57,023 nucleotides of DNA from an uncultured Erysipelotrichaceae bacterium. Its GTDB lineage: Bacteria > Bacillota_I > Bacilli_A > Erysipelotrichales > Erysipelotrichaceae. A program made the translations under genes and the position numbers. Positions 42,775 to 51,957 of this stretch are shown here, in pieces. The stretch is taken from assembly GCA_944327135.1 (NCBI GenBank), contig CALVGQ010000107.1, positions 1-57,023 on the forward strand, read 5' to 3'. The notes below the pieces were generated by a model, which was not told the DNA's origin, searched no databases, and worked only from the letters and a program-made list of their open reading frames with translations. Positions within the stretch are counted from its first letter, which is position 1. Every line of letters starts with the position of its first letter.

Positions 42775-43545
42775 CTATCGTTTCGGAAACTTGATGATCA
42801 TGCGAACATCCTCTTCGGTTTCACATTCCTCTACTTCGACTTCCATACCCGTGTCCTTTACCAGCTTCACCGCCTGGTAAATCGTATTAAACGCAATCCG
42901 AACATGCCGGACAATCCCCTTATTCTGCGGTTTCGGCTCATTTCTTTTTTCCTGCTTCGTTAGACGGTCAATATACCGCTCGCTTTCAGAGACGTTCCAT
43001 CCCTTTTTGACAATCTGATCATAGACTTTGACCTGATCCTCTTTTTTAACAGACAAGATCGCGCGGGCATGACGCTCGGTAATCTTTCTTTCCCGTACTC
43101 CCTCCTGGATCACTTCGGGAAGATTTAAAAGACGGATCTTATTCGCAATCGTCGACTGCGATTTTCCCATCCGTTTGGCCAGCTCTTCCTGAGTGCAGCT
43201 TGCCTGACGCATGATTTCTACATAGGCTTTGGCCTCTTCCACCGCACTTAAATTCTCACGCTGAATATTTTCCACCAAGGCCATTTGCGCCGTTTCCAGC
43301 TCATCCGCACTCATGACTACACAGGGAACTTCATAATAACCGATTTTCTTACAAGCCCGAAAACGCCGTTCCCCGGCAATGATCTCATATCCTTCGTTAA
43401 TTTTCCTTACTGTAATTGGCTGGATCAATCCATGTTCCCGAATGGACTCAGCCAGCTCATCCAGACTTTCTTCATTAAACTCTACCCGCGGCTGATAGCG
43501 ATTGGTTTCGATCTGCCAAACGGGAATATTTAAAATCTCACGCAT
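42775..43545 (-). CDS. noc: ParB-family nucleoid-occlusion protein (Noc-like)
   Basis: This 256-aa ParB paralogue has the same CTPase core (IREHGLIQPITVRK, GERRFRACKK, ENIQRENLSAVEEAKAY) and HTH (QEELAKRMGKSQSTIANKI). Its position between rsmG and parA is the Bacillus noc position. The N-terminus starts directly at the core (MREILNIPVWQIETNRYQPR) and lacks the amphipathic helix that anchors Bacillus Noc to the membrane. It overlaps rsmG by 8 bases. It could therefore be a second ParB-like protein with changed function. Confidence 0.88.
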   Translation of the reverse strand: MREILNIPVWQIETNRYQPRVEFNEESLDELAESIREHGLIQPITVRKINEGYEIIAGERRFRACKKIGYYEVPCVVMSADELETAQMALVENIQRENLSAVEEAKAYVEIMRQASCTQEELAKRMGKSQSTIANKIRLLNLPEVIQEGVRERKITERHARAILSVKKEDQVKVYDQIVKKGWNVSESERYIDRLTKQEKRNEPKPQNKGIVRHVRIAFNTIYQAVKLVKDTGMEVEVEECETEEDVRMIIKFPKR

Positions 43546-44260
43546 TTCTCTTCTCCTTATTCAATAATGGACTTTTTTTGATTCGTCCATACGGTCTCGG
43601 ATAGGTTTTCTCCGTATTCCGCACTTTCTGATAATACAGATTGACTCGAAGCGATCCGTCTTCCAGATCTACCTGTTCCTGTTTTTTTAAGACACAGCCC
43701 AGTGTTTTGATCGCAAAATCAGCTTCTTTTGCCTCGCTTTGTCCTTGTGATCCTTTCATTGCCAAAAAAAGACCGTTTTTCTTCACCAGTGGGATACACA
43801 GCTCCGCCAGCACTGGAAGATGAGCGACCGCTCGAGCGGTAACGATATCAAAGCATTCTCGATTTTCTTTTGCATAGTCCTCCGCTCTTTCATGATAACA
43901 GCAGATCTTGTTGAGCCCTAATTCCGTAATGACTGCATTTAAAAAAGTAATCCGTTTCCCCAAAGGCTCTAAAATCGTTACTTCCAGATCTGGATACGCA
44001 ATTTTCAGCGGAATCGACGGAAAGCCCGCTCCCGCTCCAACATCGCACAAAGAACCATGAAACAAAACCGAAAAGGAAGGCAGCAAGGAATCATAAAAAT
44101 GCTTATTCAGCACTTCCTCTAATTCCGTGATCCCGGTCAAATTCATTTTTTCATTCCACTCTTTCAGCATGGCTGCATAAACAAGAAACTGCTCCAGCTG
44201 TTTTTCTGTCAGAGTCAGGCCATGAGCAGCACATCGTTTTTTAAAATCTTCCACTTTCAT
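43538..44260 (-). CDS. rsmG: 16S rRNA (guanine(527)-N7)-methyltransferase RsmG
   Basis: This 240-aa SAM-dependent enzyme (GidB) methylates G527 of 16S rRNA. Motifs: LTGITELEEVLNKHFYDSL near residue 40, SAM loop LCDVGAGAGFPSIPLKI, and AVAHLPVLAELCIPLVKKNG. Loss of this enzyme gives low-level streptomycin resistance in other bacteria. It heads the rsmG-noc-parA-parB operon, with an extended -10 upstream. Confidence 0.96.
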   Translation of the reverse strand: MKVEDFKKRCAAHGLTLTEKQLEQFLVYAAMLKEWNEKMNLTGITELEEVLNKHFYDSLLPSFSVLFHGSLCDVGAGAGFPSIPLKIAYPDLEVTILEPLGKRITFLNAVITELGLNKICCYHERAEDYAKENRECFDIVTARAVAHLPVLAELCIPLVKKNGLFLAMKGSQGQSEAKEADFAIKTLGCVLKKQEQVDLEDGSLRVNLYYQKVRNTEKTYPRPYGRIKKSPLLNKEKRNA

Positions 44261-44283
44261 AGACCATCCTCCGCGTGTAATCT

Positions 44284-44312
44284 ATTATAGCAAATTCCCT
44301 TTCTGTTCTAAA
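44284..44312 (-). promoter_or_regulatory. Promoter of the rsmG-noc-par operon
   Basis: On the minus strand TTTAGA, 17 bases, then TATAAT (44284-44289), preceded by TGC as an extended -10. Confidence 0.6.
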
Positions 44313-44334
44313 GCACTTTCTCCTTGAAAAAAAT

Positions 44335-44358
44335 GAAAAGAAGGTTCCCCTTCTTTTC
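44335..44358. terminator. Terminator after the 81-aa gene
   Basis: GAAAAGAAGG-ttcc-CCTTCTTTTC; on the minus strand it is followed by ATTTTTTTC. Confidence 0.7.
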
Positions 44359-44413
44359 GATGTTCTTCAGATCTATTGGATAAAATCACCGATTTCCCTC
44401 GGCAAGCTTTCTA

Positions 44414-44659
44414 TCACTTTTTCTTTTCTGCAGCTCGATTCCAATCCATCAGCCAGAGCCAGGCCTGCTGAGCAGAGTCAAAATGCTTATTTTCTAAAGT
44501 CAGATAGACTGCTGCCTTTTCCCATTGCTCCAGGCTAAATTCATCAATTCGATTTCTCAGCTGAAAAACGGCAGATCTCCAGTTCTCATGGCATCGAAGA
44601 TCTGATAAATATTCCAGTTTTCCTGCTTTGGCCAGGGCGTCCAGTAAATCCTGTTCCAT
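44414..44659 (-). CDS. Small hypothetical helical protein
   Basis: I do not recognise this 81-aa protein. It is predicted helical, with conserved-looking aromatic positions (NWRSAVFQLRN, FSLEQWEKAAVYL, AWLWLMDWNRA) and no signal peptide. The ATG at 44659 is 9 bases from GGGA; another ATG three codons earlier sits on that site. It is a short unit between the GH-like lipoprotein and rsmG with its own terminator. Confidence 0.6.
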   Translation of the reverse strand: MEQDLLDALAKAGKLEYLSDLRCHENWRSAVFQLRNRIDEFSLEQWEKAAVYLTLENKHFDSAQQAWLWLMDWNRAAEKKK

Positions 44660-44755
44660 TTTTTTCATTCCCTTCCCTTTTATAAATTACTCCTATTATA
44701 AAAGGATGGTAATAAAAATTCCAGAGATTTACCTGTTTCAAAACATCAGAGATCC

Positions 44756-45934
44756 TTAATTTAACAATTCAACAACGCTCTCGATTTCCTGATTGACCTT
44801 ATGGGTATTCTCCGCCTCCGGATAGAAGATCGAATAATAGCTATACAAAGCAAACCCACGGTACTGAAGAGCCTGACGAGCTTCCTGGATTTGTCGGCTC
44901 AAGATATACTGATCCGTGATCCATTCCTCACGGCCTGATTTCGCATAATTATCCACAGTGTTGATTTTATAAGCCGCTAACCCCACAACCAAATCGACGT
45001 CCGTTCCTTCTACTAAGGATTCCCACTGTCTTAGACAATCATCAAAGGGAAGCGTTTCGTGCTCATAGCCAAAATAAATCTGAGGAATTACCATATCGAT
45101 CCAGCCGTTTTTTATCCAGGCCGCAACATCGCCATAGATGCTTTCTGTCGTATATTGAATGTTGCCCGCCGGACTAATCGTAAATTCACAGTTTTTGTCT
45201 GTTTTTCGAATTGCCTGGGAAATTGCTTCCACCATCCGGTTTACATTGTCCTTACGAAATTCTGCCAAGCTCTTTGATCCTGCCATTGCCGCATATTCTG
45301 GAGCATCAAAGCTTTCATTCACCCCATCCGGATAAAAATAATCATCCATATGAATCGCGTCGATTTCGTATTGACTGACCAGTTCCTGGACCAGTGCACT
45401 GACTGTCTCACAAACTTCCAGATAGGCCGGATTCAAATACCAGCGGTCTTTAAAATAAACAATGGCACGATGATTTTCCTGGATCCATTGACGCTGAAGG
45501 CTGGACTCAGGAACCGTTTCCATCTGTTCCTGGGTAAAAGAACGCAGCGGGTTGATCCAGGCTTCTACCCGGAATCCGGCCGCCTTGGCTTTTTCTACCA
45601 GGATTCCAAATGGATCAAAAGCCAACGGCTCACCAATCGTGCCCGAAATGTATTGAGCGCTTGGATAGACCTCAGAAGGAAAATAAGCATCCGTAAATGC
45701 TGAAGCATGCACATAGATCGTATTCAGTTTCAACGATTGAAGATTCTCGATCATCCTATCCACCTGGCTTCGATATTCTTCTTCGCTTTTCCCCCATAAG
45801 ATCTGCGTATAGTCAATATAACTGATCCAGGTGGCCCTGATTTCTTCCTGATCAAATCGTCTTCCTTTTAAATTACAGCCGACAACGATCAGCGTTGCTG
45901 CCAAAAGAAGCAAAAGGATTCTTTTTATTTTCAT
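44756..45934 (-). CDS. Lipoprotein with glycosyl-hydrolase-like 10 (DUF187) domain
   Basis: This 392-aa secreted lipoprotein has a signal peptide and lipobox (ILLLLLAATLIVVGC). The rest is a TIM-barrel of the GHL10 family: IRATWISYID at the start, LKLNTIYVHASAFTDAYF, GFRVEAWINPLRSF, and DAIHMDDYFYPDG with the probable acidic residues. The family is found on Gram-positive cell surfaces and is linked to cell-wall polysaccharide turnover, but activity is unproven. Related to YngK of Bacillus. It lies between mnmG operon and rsmG. Confidence 0.87.
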   Translation of the reverse strand: MKIKRILLLLLAATLIVVGCNLKGRRFDQEEIRATWISYIDYTQILWGKSEEEYRSQVDRMIENLQSLKLNTIYVHASAFTDAYFPSEVYPSAQYISGTIGEPLAFDPFGILVEKAKAAGFRVEAWINPLRSFTQEQMETVPESSLQRQWIQENHRAIVYFKDRWYLNPAYLEVCETVSALVQELVSQYEIDAIHMDDYFYPDGVNESFDAPEYAAMAGSKSLAEFRKDNVNRMVEAISQAIRKTDKNCEFTISPAGNIQYTTESIYGDVAAWIKNGWIDMVIPQIYFGYEHETLPFDDCLRQWESLVEGTDVDLVVGLAAYKINTVDNYAKSGREEWITDQYILSRQIQEARQALQYRGFALYSYYSIFYPEAENTHKVNQEIESVVELLN

Positions 45935-45983
45935 AACCTCACCTGTATAGTCTATTCCTTCCTGATAAAAACCATTCAGAACA

Positions 45984-46007
45984 AAGGGAAGTTCGAAAAC
46001 TTCCCTT
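45984..46007 (-). terminator. Terminator of the mnmG operon
   Basis: On the minus strand AAGGGAAGTT-ttcg-AACTTCCCTT then TGTTC. Confidence 0.7.
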
Positions 46008-46629
46008 ATTCCTCTGTAATGATGCGGGTAATGAATTCGCTGTGCGGCAGCGTTTCACACCACTGGCAGAATACTCGCCACTCTGGAAGACGATGGTTTT
46101 TCCGTTGGGCATAAATCGTCTTCAGCTGCCGGTAATTGGTCGTCATCCGGGCCGTCAGACGAAAGCCGGCGGGGTTGGAATACAGAATCTCCAGATAACG
46201 CCGGCGCAGTTCTTCTTTCTGCGCTTCTGTGGAATCAGTCTTGGATTTTTCCAGCAGCTGATTGTACTGCGCCACCTTCTCCTTCATGATCGCAACCATC
46301 CGTGCATCGACATATTCAATATACGCTTCATCCAAATTAAATCGGGTAATCCGATGCATCGTAGACTGTGAGCTGACAAAATCCAGAAAATGATATCGTT
46401 CTGCCTCTACCCAGGCTTTATTGGTAAAAGTCAAATCAAACTGCACAACAATTCCATTAAGAAAATTATCGTGCCCTTCCCCCACTGGGCAGGTGGCCAG
46501 CTTCACGGTGCTCTTTGCGAAATCGGTGGTCAGGGTGCTGAGTTCTACAGCCATCGGAAACTTGCTTCCACGGATGCTTTCATCAAAACCATAAACTTCG
46601 ACACGCTGGATAATATCACTGATCTTCAT
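46006..46629 (-). CDS. Unknown protein co-transcribed with mnmG
   Basis: This 207-aa protein is not one I can name. Blocks that look conserved are AWVEAERYHFLDFVSSQSTMHRITRFN and LTARMTTNYRQLKTIYAQRKNHRLPEW, the second with several basic and aromatic residues. The pattern of Arg/His/Gln is reminiscent of flavin-dependent thymidylate synthase (ThyX) folds, but the RHRxxS motif is not present, so this is a weak guess. The ATG at 46629 has GGGAGG 9 bases upstream; it overlaps the mnmG stop by 14 bases, so the two are translated together. Confidence 0.55.
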   Translation of the reverse strand: MKISDIIQRVEVYGFDESIRGSKFPMAVELSTLTTDFAKSTVKLATCPVGEGHDNFLNGIVVQFDLTFTNKAWVEAERYHFLDFVSSQSTMHRITRFNLDEAYIEYVDARMVAIMKEKVAQYNQLLEKSKTDSTEAQKEELRRRYLEILYSNPAGFRLTARMTTNYRQLKTIYAQRKNHRLPEWRVFCQWCETLPHSEFITRIITEE

Positions 46630-48508
46630 TCTTTTTTTCCTCCCTTTTGAGCTGTTCAAGTGCCATCGCTAAAACCGCAATGTCCGCCGGATTGACCCCG
46701 GAAATTCGTGAGGCCTGGCCTAACGTTTCCGGACGGATCGCCATCAACTTCTGTCTTCCTTCTAACGACAGATGCTGGATTTTCTGATAATCAAGATCAG
46801 CCGGAATCCGATTTTGTTCCATATGCTGCAGCTTGGCTGCTTCTTTTTTCGCTTTTTCTATATAGCCCTCATACTTGCACTCAATCTCGATCTGCCGGCC
46901 AATCGACGGATCGATCGAAAAATCAACATACGGCTGCATCCAGGCCCAGCTGATATGCGGTCTGCGCAAAAGATCATAAGCACTGATCGCCTCTTCCAAT
47001 GGTGAATATTCCAGCTCCTTCAGCGCCTCGCTGATCTGAGATTTCTTGGTAAAACGAGTAGCCTTCAGCTGATTTTTTGCCTGTTCCATCGCTGCCAGTT
47101 TTTTTCGCAGCAAAGCGGCCCTTTGATCATGGATCAAGCCAAGCGCCTCCGCTTTCAAGGTCAGCCGCTGATCGGCGTTATCATGACGCAGCAGCAATCG
47201 AAACTCTGCCCGGGAGGTCAACAGACGATACGGCTCCTGGGTTCCTTTGGTCACCAGATCATCGATCATGACCCCGATATAGGCTTCATCTCTTCGAAGG
47301 ATCAATGGTTCCTTTTTTTCAAGCTTTAAAACGGCGTTGATTCCTGCCATTAATCCCTGTCCGGCTGCCTCTTCATATCCGCTGGTTCCATTAATCTGAC
47401 CCGCCGTAAATAAATTTTCTATTACTTTCGATTCCAGCGAAGGCTTTAGCTGAAGCGGATCGACCGCATCATACTCGATTGCGTAAGCATATTTTTTTAT
47501 CACCGCCTGACTTAAACCAGGCAAAGAATGGATCATCTTTTCCTGAACATCATAAGGCATGGAAGTTGAAAATCCCTGGATATAGGTCGTATCCAAGCTG
47601 CGGCTTTCCGGCTCCAGAAATATCTGATGCCGTTCTTTATCCGCAAACCGGACGAGCTTATCCTCAATGGACGGACAATACCGCGGTCCAACTCCCTTGA
47701 CAACCCCGGAGTACATGCTGGATCGATTCAGATTCTCCCGAATGATCTGATGAGTTTGCGGTGTCGTATAGGTCAAATAACAAAGCGCCTGCTGTTCTGG
47801 GGGCAAAATCGATTTTGTCAAGCTGCTGAAACAAACGAAAAAATCACTTCCCGGCTGAGGTTCAGCAGCACTGAAATCAATCGAAGAAGTCAATACCCGA
47901 GCTGGAGTTCCCGTTTTTAATCGAAAGGTTCGGATTCCCTTGGCCCGCAAGGATTCCGAAAGTAAATTGGTGGTCGGCTCTTGATCTGGACCGCTGGATG
48001 TTACCTCAGCACTGACCATCACGGTGGAAGAAAGATAGGTCCCCGTGGTCAAAATGACGATAGAGGCCTGCAAAACGGTTCCATCCGCACAGGTAACGCC
48101 CGTTGCCCGACCTTGTTCTGTATTCAGCTGAATGACTTGTTTTTCCAATAAAGTCAGATCTTCCTGCTGTTCAATGATCTCCCGCATTTTTTGAGAATAA
48201 GCCAGTTTATCGGACTGAACCCGCAGCGACTGAACACCGGGGCCTTTCGCGGTATTGAGCATCTTAAATTGCAGCGCAGTCTGATCTGCCGTGATTCCCA
48301 TCTGTCCGCCCAGCGCATCGATTTCCCGCACCACGATGCCTTTGGCTGGACCTCCAACCGAAGGATTGCACGGCATTTTCGCAATCGAAGACCTATTCAG
48401 TGTCACTAAAGCAGTTCGATGATGACAGCGTGCAGCGATCAGCGCCGCTTCCACTCCGGCATGACCGGCTCCAACCACAAGAATTTCATAGTTTTCCACA
48501 GTTGCCAC
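46616..48508 (-). CDS. mnmG: tRNA uridine-5-carboxymethylaminomethyl modification enzyme MnmG
   Basis: This 630-aa FAD-dependent partner of MnmE modifies wobble uridine of tRNA. The FAD-binding loop is ILVVGAGHAGVEAALIAAR; the conserved NPSVGGPAKG, TGTYLSS and the redox-related CPSIEDK and TTYIQGFSTSMP are present. C-terminal helical region binds tRNA. I chose the GTG at 48508, which has AAGGA 8 bases upstream and gives the standard length; a longer ATG-started frame would read through the promoter. Confidence 0.97.
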   Translation of the reverse strand: MATVENYEILVVGAGHAGVEAALIAARCHHRTALVTLNRSSIAKMPCNPSVGGPAKGIVVREIDALGGQMGITADQTALQFKMLNTAKGPGVQSLRVQSDKLAYSQKMREIIEQQEDLTLLEKQVIQLNTEQGRATGVTCADGTVLQASIVILTTGTYLSSTVMVSAEVTSSGPDQEPTTNLLSESLRAKGIRTFRLKTGTPARVLTSSIDFSAAEPQPGSDFFVCFSSLTKSILPPEQQALCYLTYTTPQTHQIIRENLNRSSMYSGVVKGVGPRYCPSIEDKLVRFADKERHQIFLEPESRSLDTTYIQGFSTSMPYDVQEKMIHSLPGLSQAVIKKYAYAIEYDAVDPLQLKPSLESKVIENLFTAGQINGTSGYEEAAGQGLMAGINAVLKLEKKEPLILRRDEAYIGVMIDDLVTKGTQEPYRLLTSRAEFRLLLRHDNADQRLTLKAEALGLIHDQRAALLRKKLAAMEQAKNQLKATRFTKKSQISEALKELEYSPLEEAISAYDLLRRPHISWAWMQPYVDFSIDPSIGRQIEIECKYEGYIEKAKKEAAKLQHMEQNRIPADLDYQKIQHLSLEGRQKLMAIRPETLGQASRISGVNPADIAVLAMALEQLKREEKKNEDQ

Positions 48509-48568
48509 GATCCTTTTCCTTCTTTCAGATTCCCTGTTATCATACCACAGAATGATTAAACCAGAAAG

Positions 48569-48590
48569 AAAAAGCATGATCCTGCTTTTT
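48569..48590 (-). terminator. Terminator between the PUA-like gene and mnmG
   Basis: On the minus strand AAAAAGCA-ggatca-TGCTTTTTCTTT. A TGGTATGAT extended -10 for mnmG follows it. Confidence 0.65.
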
Positions 48591-48667
48591 CTTCTCCATC
48601 GTTTTAAATTCTGCGAGATTCGCCGAACCTCATTCCTAGTTTAAAGAATGAATATATTGTTATCCAA

Positions 48668-49579
48668 TCAGCCCTGATTCAACATTGCTGAAAGCTCACT
48701 GACCTCTTCATCACTTAAAAAACAGATCCGGATCTGAATCTGATACTGACATTCCTGCTGAAGCATCTGTCTCATCAAAAAGGCATGTCCAATCAGCGCC
48801 TGCGTTTTCATATCCAGCGTATTGCCAGAGACAGCAGGAAAATACAAGGTACATCTTCCTTTTTCATAGCTGTATCCTTCTACTCTTGTTCCCCTGATCA
48901 AACGGATTCGTGAATCACGCTGTTGATTTTCCTGGAGCCATTTGCGAGCTTTTCGTTTTTCCCAATCTGTCAGGTCGAAAGGAAGACGCTTGCGAATCGA
49001 AGAGATCATATGACGTATTTCTTCTTCTTCAAAAAAATCTTCCCGCTCTGCCTCATCATTCACCGCCAGGGACCAGGCATCCATTCCCGTCTTCGCAGCC
49101 TGGCTTAACAACCGGGAAACGACCTGAGGATCTTCTTTATCCAGATACAAATAGCTTTCCAGACGATTGGAAATGTGGATGCCAATTTCGCTCAGATAAA
49201 CCGGGGCTTGAAAAAAAACGACTCCCGTCAGATAAAGACTGTTAATTTTTGAAGGGATTTTTTTACGATCTTTACATACCCGCTGGATTGCTTCGCTCAA
49301 TTCTTCTTCTGTACGATAACCATTTTCTGTTCCATAAGTATTCCACATCTGACGCAGTGTCATGGTCTGGATCTTTTTAAGGTGACCATAGCCAAGAATT
49401 CCTTTTTCCCGAGTTTGCGGATGCTCCGTTCCCTTAACCAAAAAAAACAGAGTATCGCCTTCATGAAAATCCGTAAACTTTTTTGCCGTTCCCGGGCGCC
49501 AGAAGTTCATCGTCCGACTCCCATTCAAACGATGAAATTCAATCATATTTTTATCGGTAACATAGGCAATCGAGGCCAT
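48668..49579 (-). CDS. Unknown protein with PUA/EVE-like N-terminal domain
   Basis: This 303-aa protein has an N-terminal region (residues 20-75) with TMNFWRPGTAKKFTDFHEGD, LFFLVKG and GILGYGHLKKI, which resembles the base-binding PUA/EVE-type fold found in modified-base readers and in the N-terminus of some HNH nucleases. The rest is not recognised: SKINSLYLTGVVFFQAPVYL and the C-terminal part have no nuclease motif I can see. It stands alone with a promoter and terminator. DNA or RNA binding is inference. Confidence 0.45.
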   Translation of the reverse strand: MASIAYVTDKNMIEFHRLNGSRTMNFWRPGTAKKFTDFHEGDTLFFLVKGTEHPQTREKGILGYGHLKKIQTMTLRQMWNTYGTENGYRTEEELSEAIQRVCKDRKKIPSKINSLYLTGVVFFQAPVYLSEIGIHISNRLESYLYLDKEDPQVVSRLLSQAAKTGMDAWSLAVNDEAEREDFFEEEEIRHMISSIRKRLPFDLTDWEKRKARKWLQENQQRDSRIRLIRGTRVEGYSYEKGRCTLYFPAVSGNTLDMKTQALIGHAFLMRQMLQQECQYQIQIRICFLSDEEVSELSAMLNQG

Positions 49580-49647
49580 GCATTCACCCCCTCTTTATAA
49601 TGATTATAGCATTTTTTCACAACTGAAGCACTCTTTCTTTAAATAGA

Positions 49648-49676
49648 AAACAGCGATCATATTGACCGCTGTTTAA
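49648..49676 (-). terminator. Terminator of fhs
   Basis: On the minus strand AAACAGCG-gtcaatatgat-CGCTGTTT then TCTATTT; overlaps the stop codon. Confidence 0.7.
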
Positions 49677-51340
49677 AACAATCCATAGGTTTTTCCTTTT
49701 TCATCGATTCCCATATTGAGCGCCGCTGGTTTTTTTGGCAATCCCGGCATGGTCATGATATTTCCGGTCATGACGACGATAAATCCGGCTCCCAACGAAA
49801 TTCTTAATTCACTGACATGAATATCAAAATTTTCAGGACGGCCTACGCGCTTTCCATCATCAGTCAACGAATTCGGGGTCTTTGCCATGCATACCGGAAG
49901 CCGATCCCAGCCCATTGCTGTATATTGCTGAAGCTGGTGTTCCGCATATTCACTAAAAATGACTTGATTGCCGCCATAAATTTTCCGAGTAATGATTTCG
50001 ATCTTCTCACGAATAGGCAAATTCAATTCATATAACGGAGTATAATTGGACTCCTGATTGCACAATTCAATCACCGCTTGTGCTAATTCTTCGGCTCCGG
50101 CTCCGCCATTAGCCCAGGCATCTGACAAAACGACCCGATGTCCATGTTCTTTGCACCAGTTCATCAAAGCCTGTACCTCATTTGGAGTATCCTTTGCAAA
50201 TTTGTTGATAGCGACTACATAAGGAACCTTAAATTTACGAATGGAATCAATATGCTTTTCCAGATTTTTAACTCCATCCATCAAAGCGTTCACGTTTTCT
50301 TCTTCCAGATGATCACTGTCAACGCCCCCGTGCATTTTCAATGCCCGTACCGTAGCCACAAGAACCACCGCATTGGGCTTTAATCCCGCTTTTCGGCACT
50401 TGATATCCATAAATTTTTCGGCTCCCAGATCGGCACCGAATCCTGCTTCTGTGACCACATAATCTGCCAGTTTGCAAGCCATCTTGGTTGCGATGATGCT
50501 GTTGCAGCCATGCGCGATATTGGCAAACGGTCCACCATGGATCAGCACCGGCGTTTTTTCTAATGTCTGAACCAAATTCGGTTTGATGGCCTCTTTCATG
50601 ATTACTGCCAGAGCACCGCCGATCTTTAGATCCTTGATCGTTACCGGCTGATCATCAAAGGTATAAGCGACGATCGCCTGATTGACCTTTTCTTCAAAGT
50701 CAAAAATATCTTTTGAAAGGCAGAGGATCGCCATGATCTCTGTTGCAACCGTAATAACAAATCCATCTTTCCGTTCGATGCCATTGGTCTTTTTATCCTG
50801 AGCAATCGTAATGCTGCGCAAGGTTCGATCATTCATATCCAGGCATCGCTTCCACACGACCTTAGTCGGATCGATATTCAGCTCATTGCCCTGATACAGG
50901 ACATTGTCCAGGACCGCACTAACCAGATTATTCGCTGTTGTGATCGCATGCATATCTCCAGTAAAATGAAGATTGATATCTTCCATCGGAACAACTTGAG
51001 CGTAGCCTCCGCCAGTGGCTCCTCCTTTAAGTCCAAATACCGGTCCTAAGGAAGGTTCCCGCAGGCAGGCAATAACCATCTTATTCAACCGATTCAGTCC
51101 ATCAGCCAGTCCGATCGTGGTCGTTGATTTTCCTTCTCCTGCTTTCGTTGGATTGATTGCCGTTACCAAAATCAGTTTTCCATCATCATTTTGCCCGATT
51201 TTATCCATAATTGATAAATCAATCTTGGCTTTGTAGTTTCCGTAATACTCGATATACCGTTTATCAATCCTTGCCTTCCTTGCGATATAGTCGATATGTT
51301 CCATGGTGTTTTCCTGTGCGATTTCAAGATCTGTTTTCAT
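49673..51340 (-). CDS. fhs: Formate-tetrahydrofolate ligase
   Basis: This 555-aa enzyme makes 10-formyl-THF from formate, THF and ATP in one-carbon metabolism. The P-loop PTKAGEGKSTTTIGL and the conserved LREPSLGPVFGLKGGATGGGYAQV block are present. Length is standard (~556). The ATG at 51340 has AAAGGA nearby; the longer frame from 51364 reads through the ribosome site. It follows recR by 20 bases, so it may be co-transcribed with the dnaX-ybaB-recR unit. Confidence 0.97.
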   Translation of the reverse strand: MKTDLEIAQENTMEHIDYIARKARIDKRYIEYYGNYKAKIDLSIMDKIGQNDDGKLILVTAINPTKAGEGKSTTTIGLADGLNRLNKMVIACLREPSLGPVFGLKGGATGGGYAQVVPMEDINLHFTGDMHAITTANNLVSAVLDNVLYQGNELNIDPTKVVWKRCLDMNDRTLRSITIAQDKKTNGIERKDGFVITVATEIMAILCLSKDIFDFEEKVNQAIVAYTFDDQPVTIKDLKIGGALAVIMKEAIKPNLVQTLEKTPVLIHGGPFANIAHGCNSIIATKMACKLADYVVTEAGFGADLGAEKFMDIKCRKAGLKPNAVVLVATVRALKMHGGVDSDHLEEENVNALMDGVKNLEKHIDSIRKFKVPYVVAINKFAKDTPNEVQALMNWCKEHGHRVVLSDAWANGGAGAEELAQAVIELCNQESNYTPLYELNLPIREKIEIITRKIYGGNQVIFSEYAEHQLQQYTAMGWDRLPVCMAKTPNSLTDDGKRVGRPENFDIHVSELRISLGAGFIVVMTGNIMTMPGLPKKPAALNMGIDEKGKTYGLF

Positions 51341-51360
51341 TTCCTTTTCCCCCTGTCGAT

Positions 51361-51957
51361 TCAATCCATTTTCTTGCGGCCTTCGATTGCCTTGATCAGC
51401 GTCAGTTCATCGGCATAATCCAGATGCCCTCCAATTGGAATCCCATATGCGATCCGGGTCACCAACACTCCTTTAGAAGACAACAGCTTATCCAAATAAA
51501 GCGCTGTAGTTTCTCCCTCCACCGTTGCATTCGTTGCTAAAATCACTTCCCGGACACTGCCATCCATTCGCTTCAATAAAGAATCCAAATTCAAATCTTC
51601 TGGAAGGATTCCTTTACTAGCTGAAATCAAGCCATTGAGAACGTGATAAACGCCATGATATTCCTTGGTCCGTTCCATCGCCAGAATATCCCTTGCAGAC
51701 TGAACGACACAAATCGTTGAAGAATCCCTTTGCGAATCCTGGCAAATCTCACATTCTTCCTTTTCGGTTAAATTTCCGCAAATTACACACGGATGGATCT
51801 TCTGTTTCATTTCTAACAACGCTTCGGCAAACTCCTGCACTTCCTGCAAAGAACAATCCAACATGGTAAACGCATAGCGTTCTGCACTTTTTAGTCCTAC
51901 TCCTGGCAGCTTCTGAAAACCTTCCATGCACTTTTCAAACGACTTTGGATAGGCCAT
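51361..51957 (-). CDS. recR: Recombination protein RecR
   Basis: This 198-aa protein forms a ring clamp that works with RecO/RecF at single-strand gaps. The zinc motif is CVICGNLTEKEECEIC; the TOPRIM region is ICVVQSARDILAMERTKEY; the helix-hairpin-helix is GFQKLPGVGLKSAERYAF. Its start ATG overlaps the ybaB stop by one base. Order dnaX-ybaB-recR is conserved in Bacillota. Confidence 0.97.
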   Translation of the reverse strand: MAYPKSFEKCMEGFQKLPGVGLKSAERYAFTMLDCSLQEVQEFAEALLEMKQKIHPCVICGNLTEKEECEICQDSQRDSSTICVVQSARDILAMERTKEYHGVYHVLNGLISASKGILPEDLNLDSLLKRMDGSVREVILATNATVEGETTALYLDKLLSSKGVLVTRIAYGIPIGGHLDYADELTLIKAIEGRKKMD

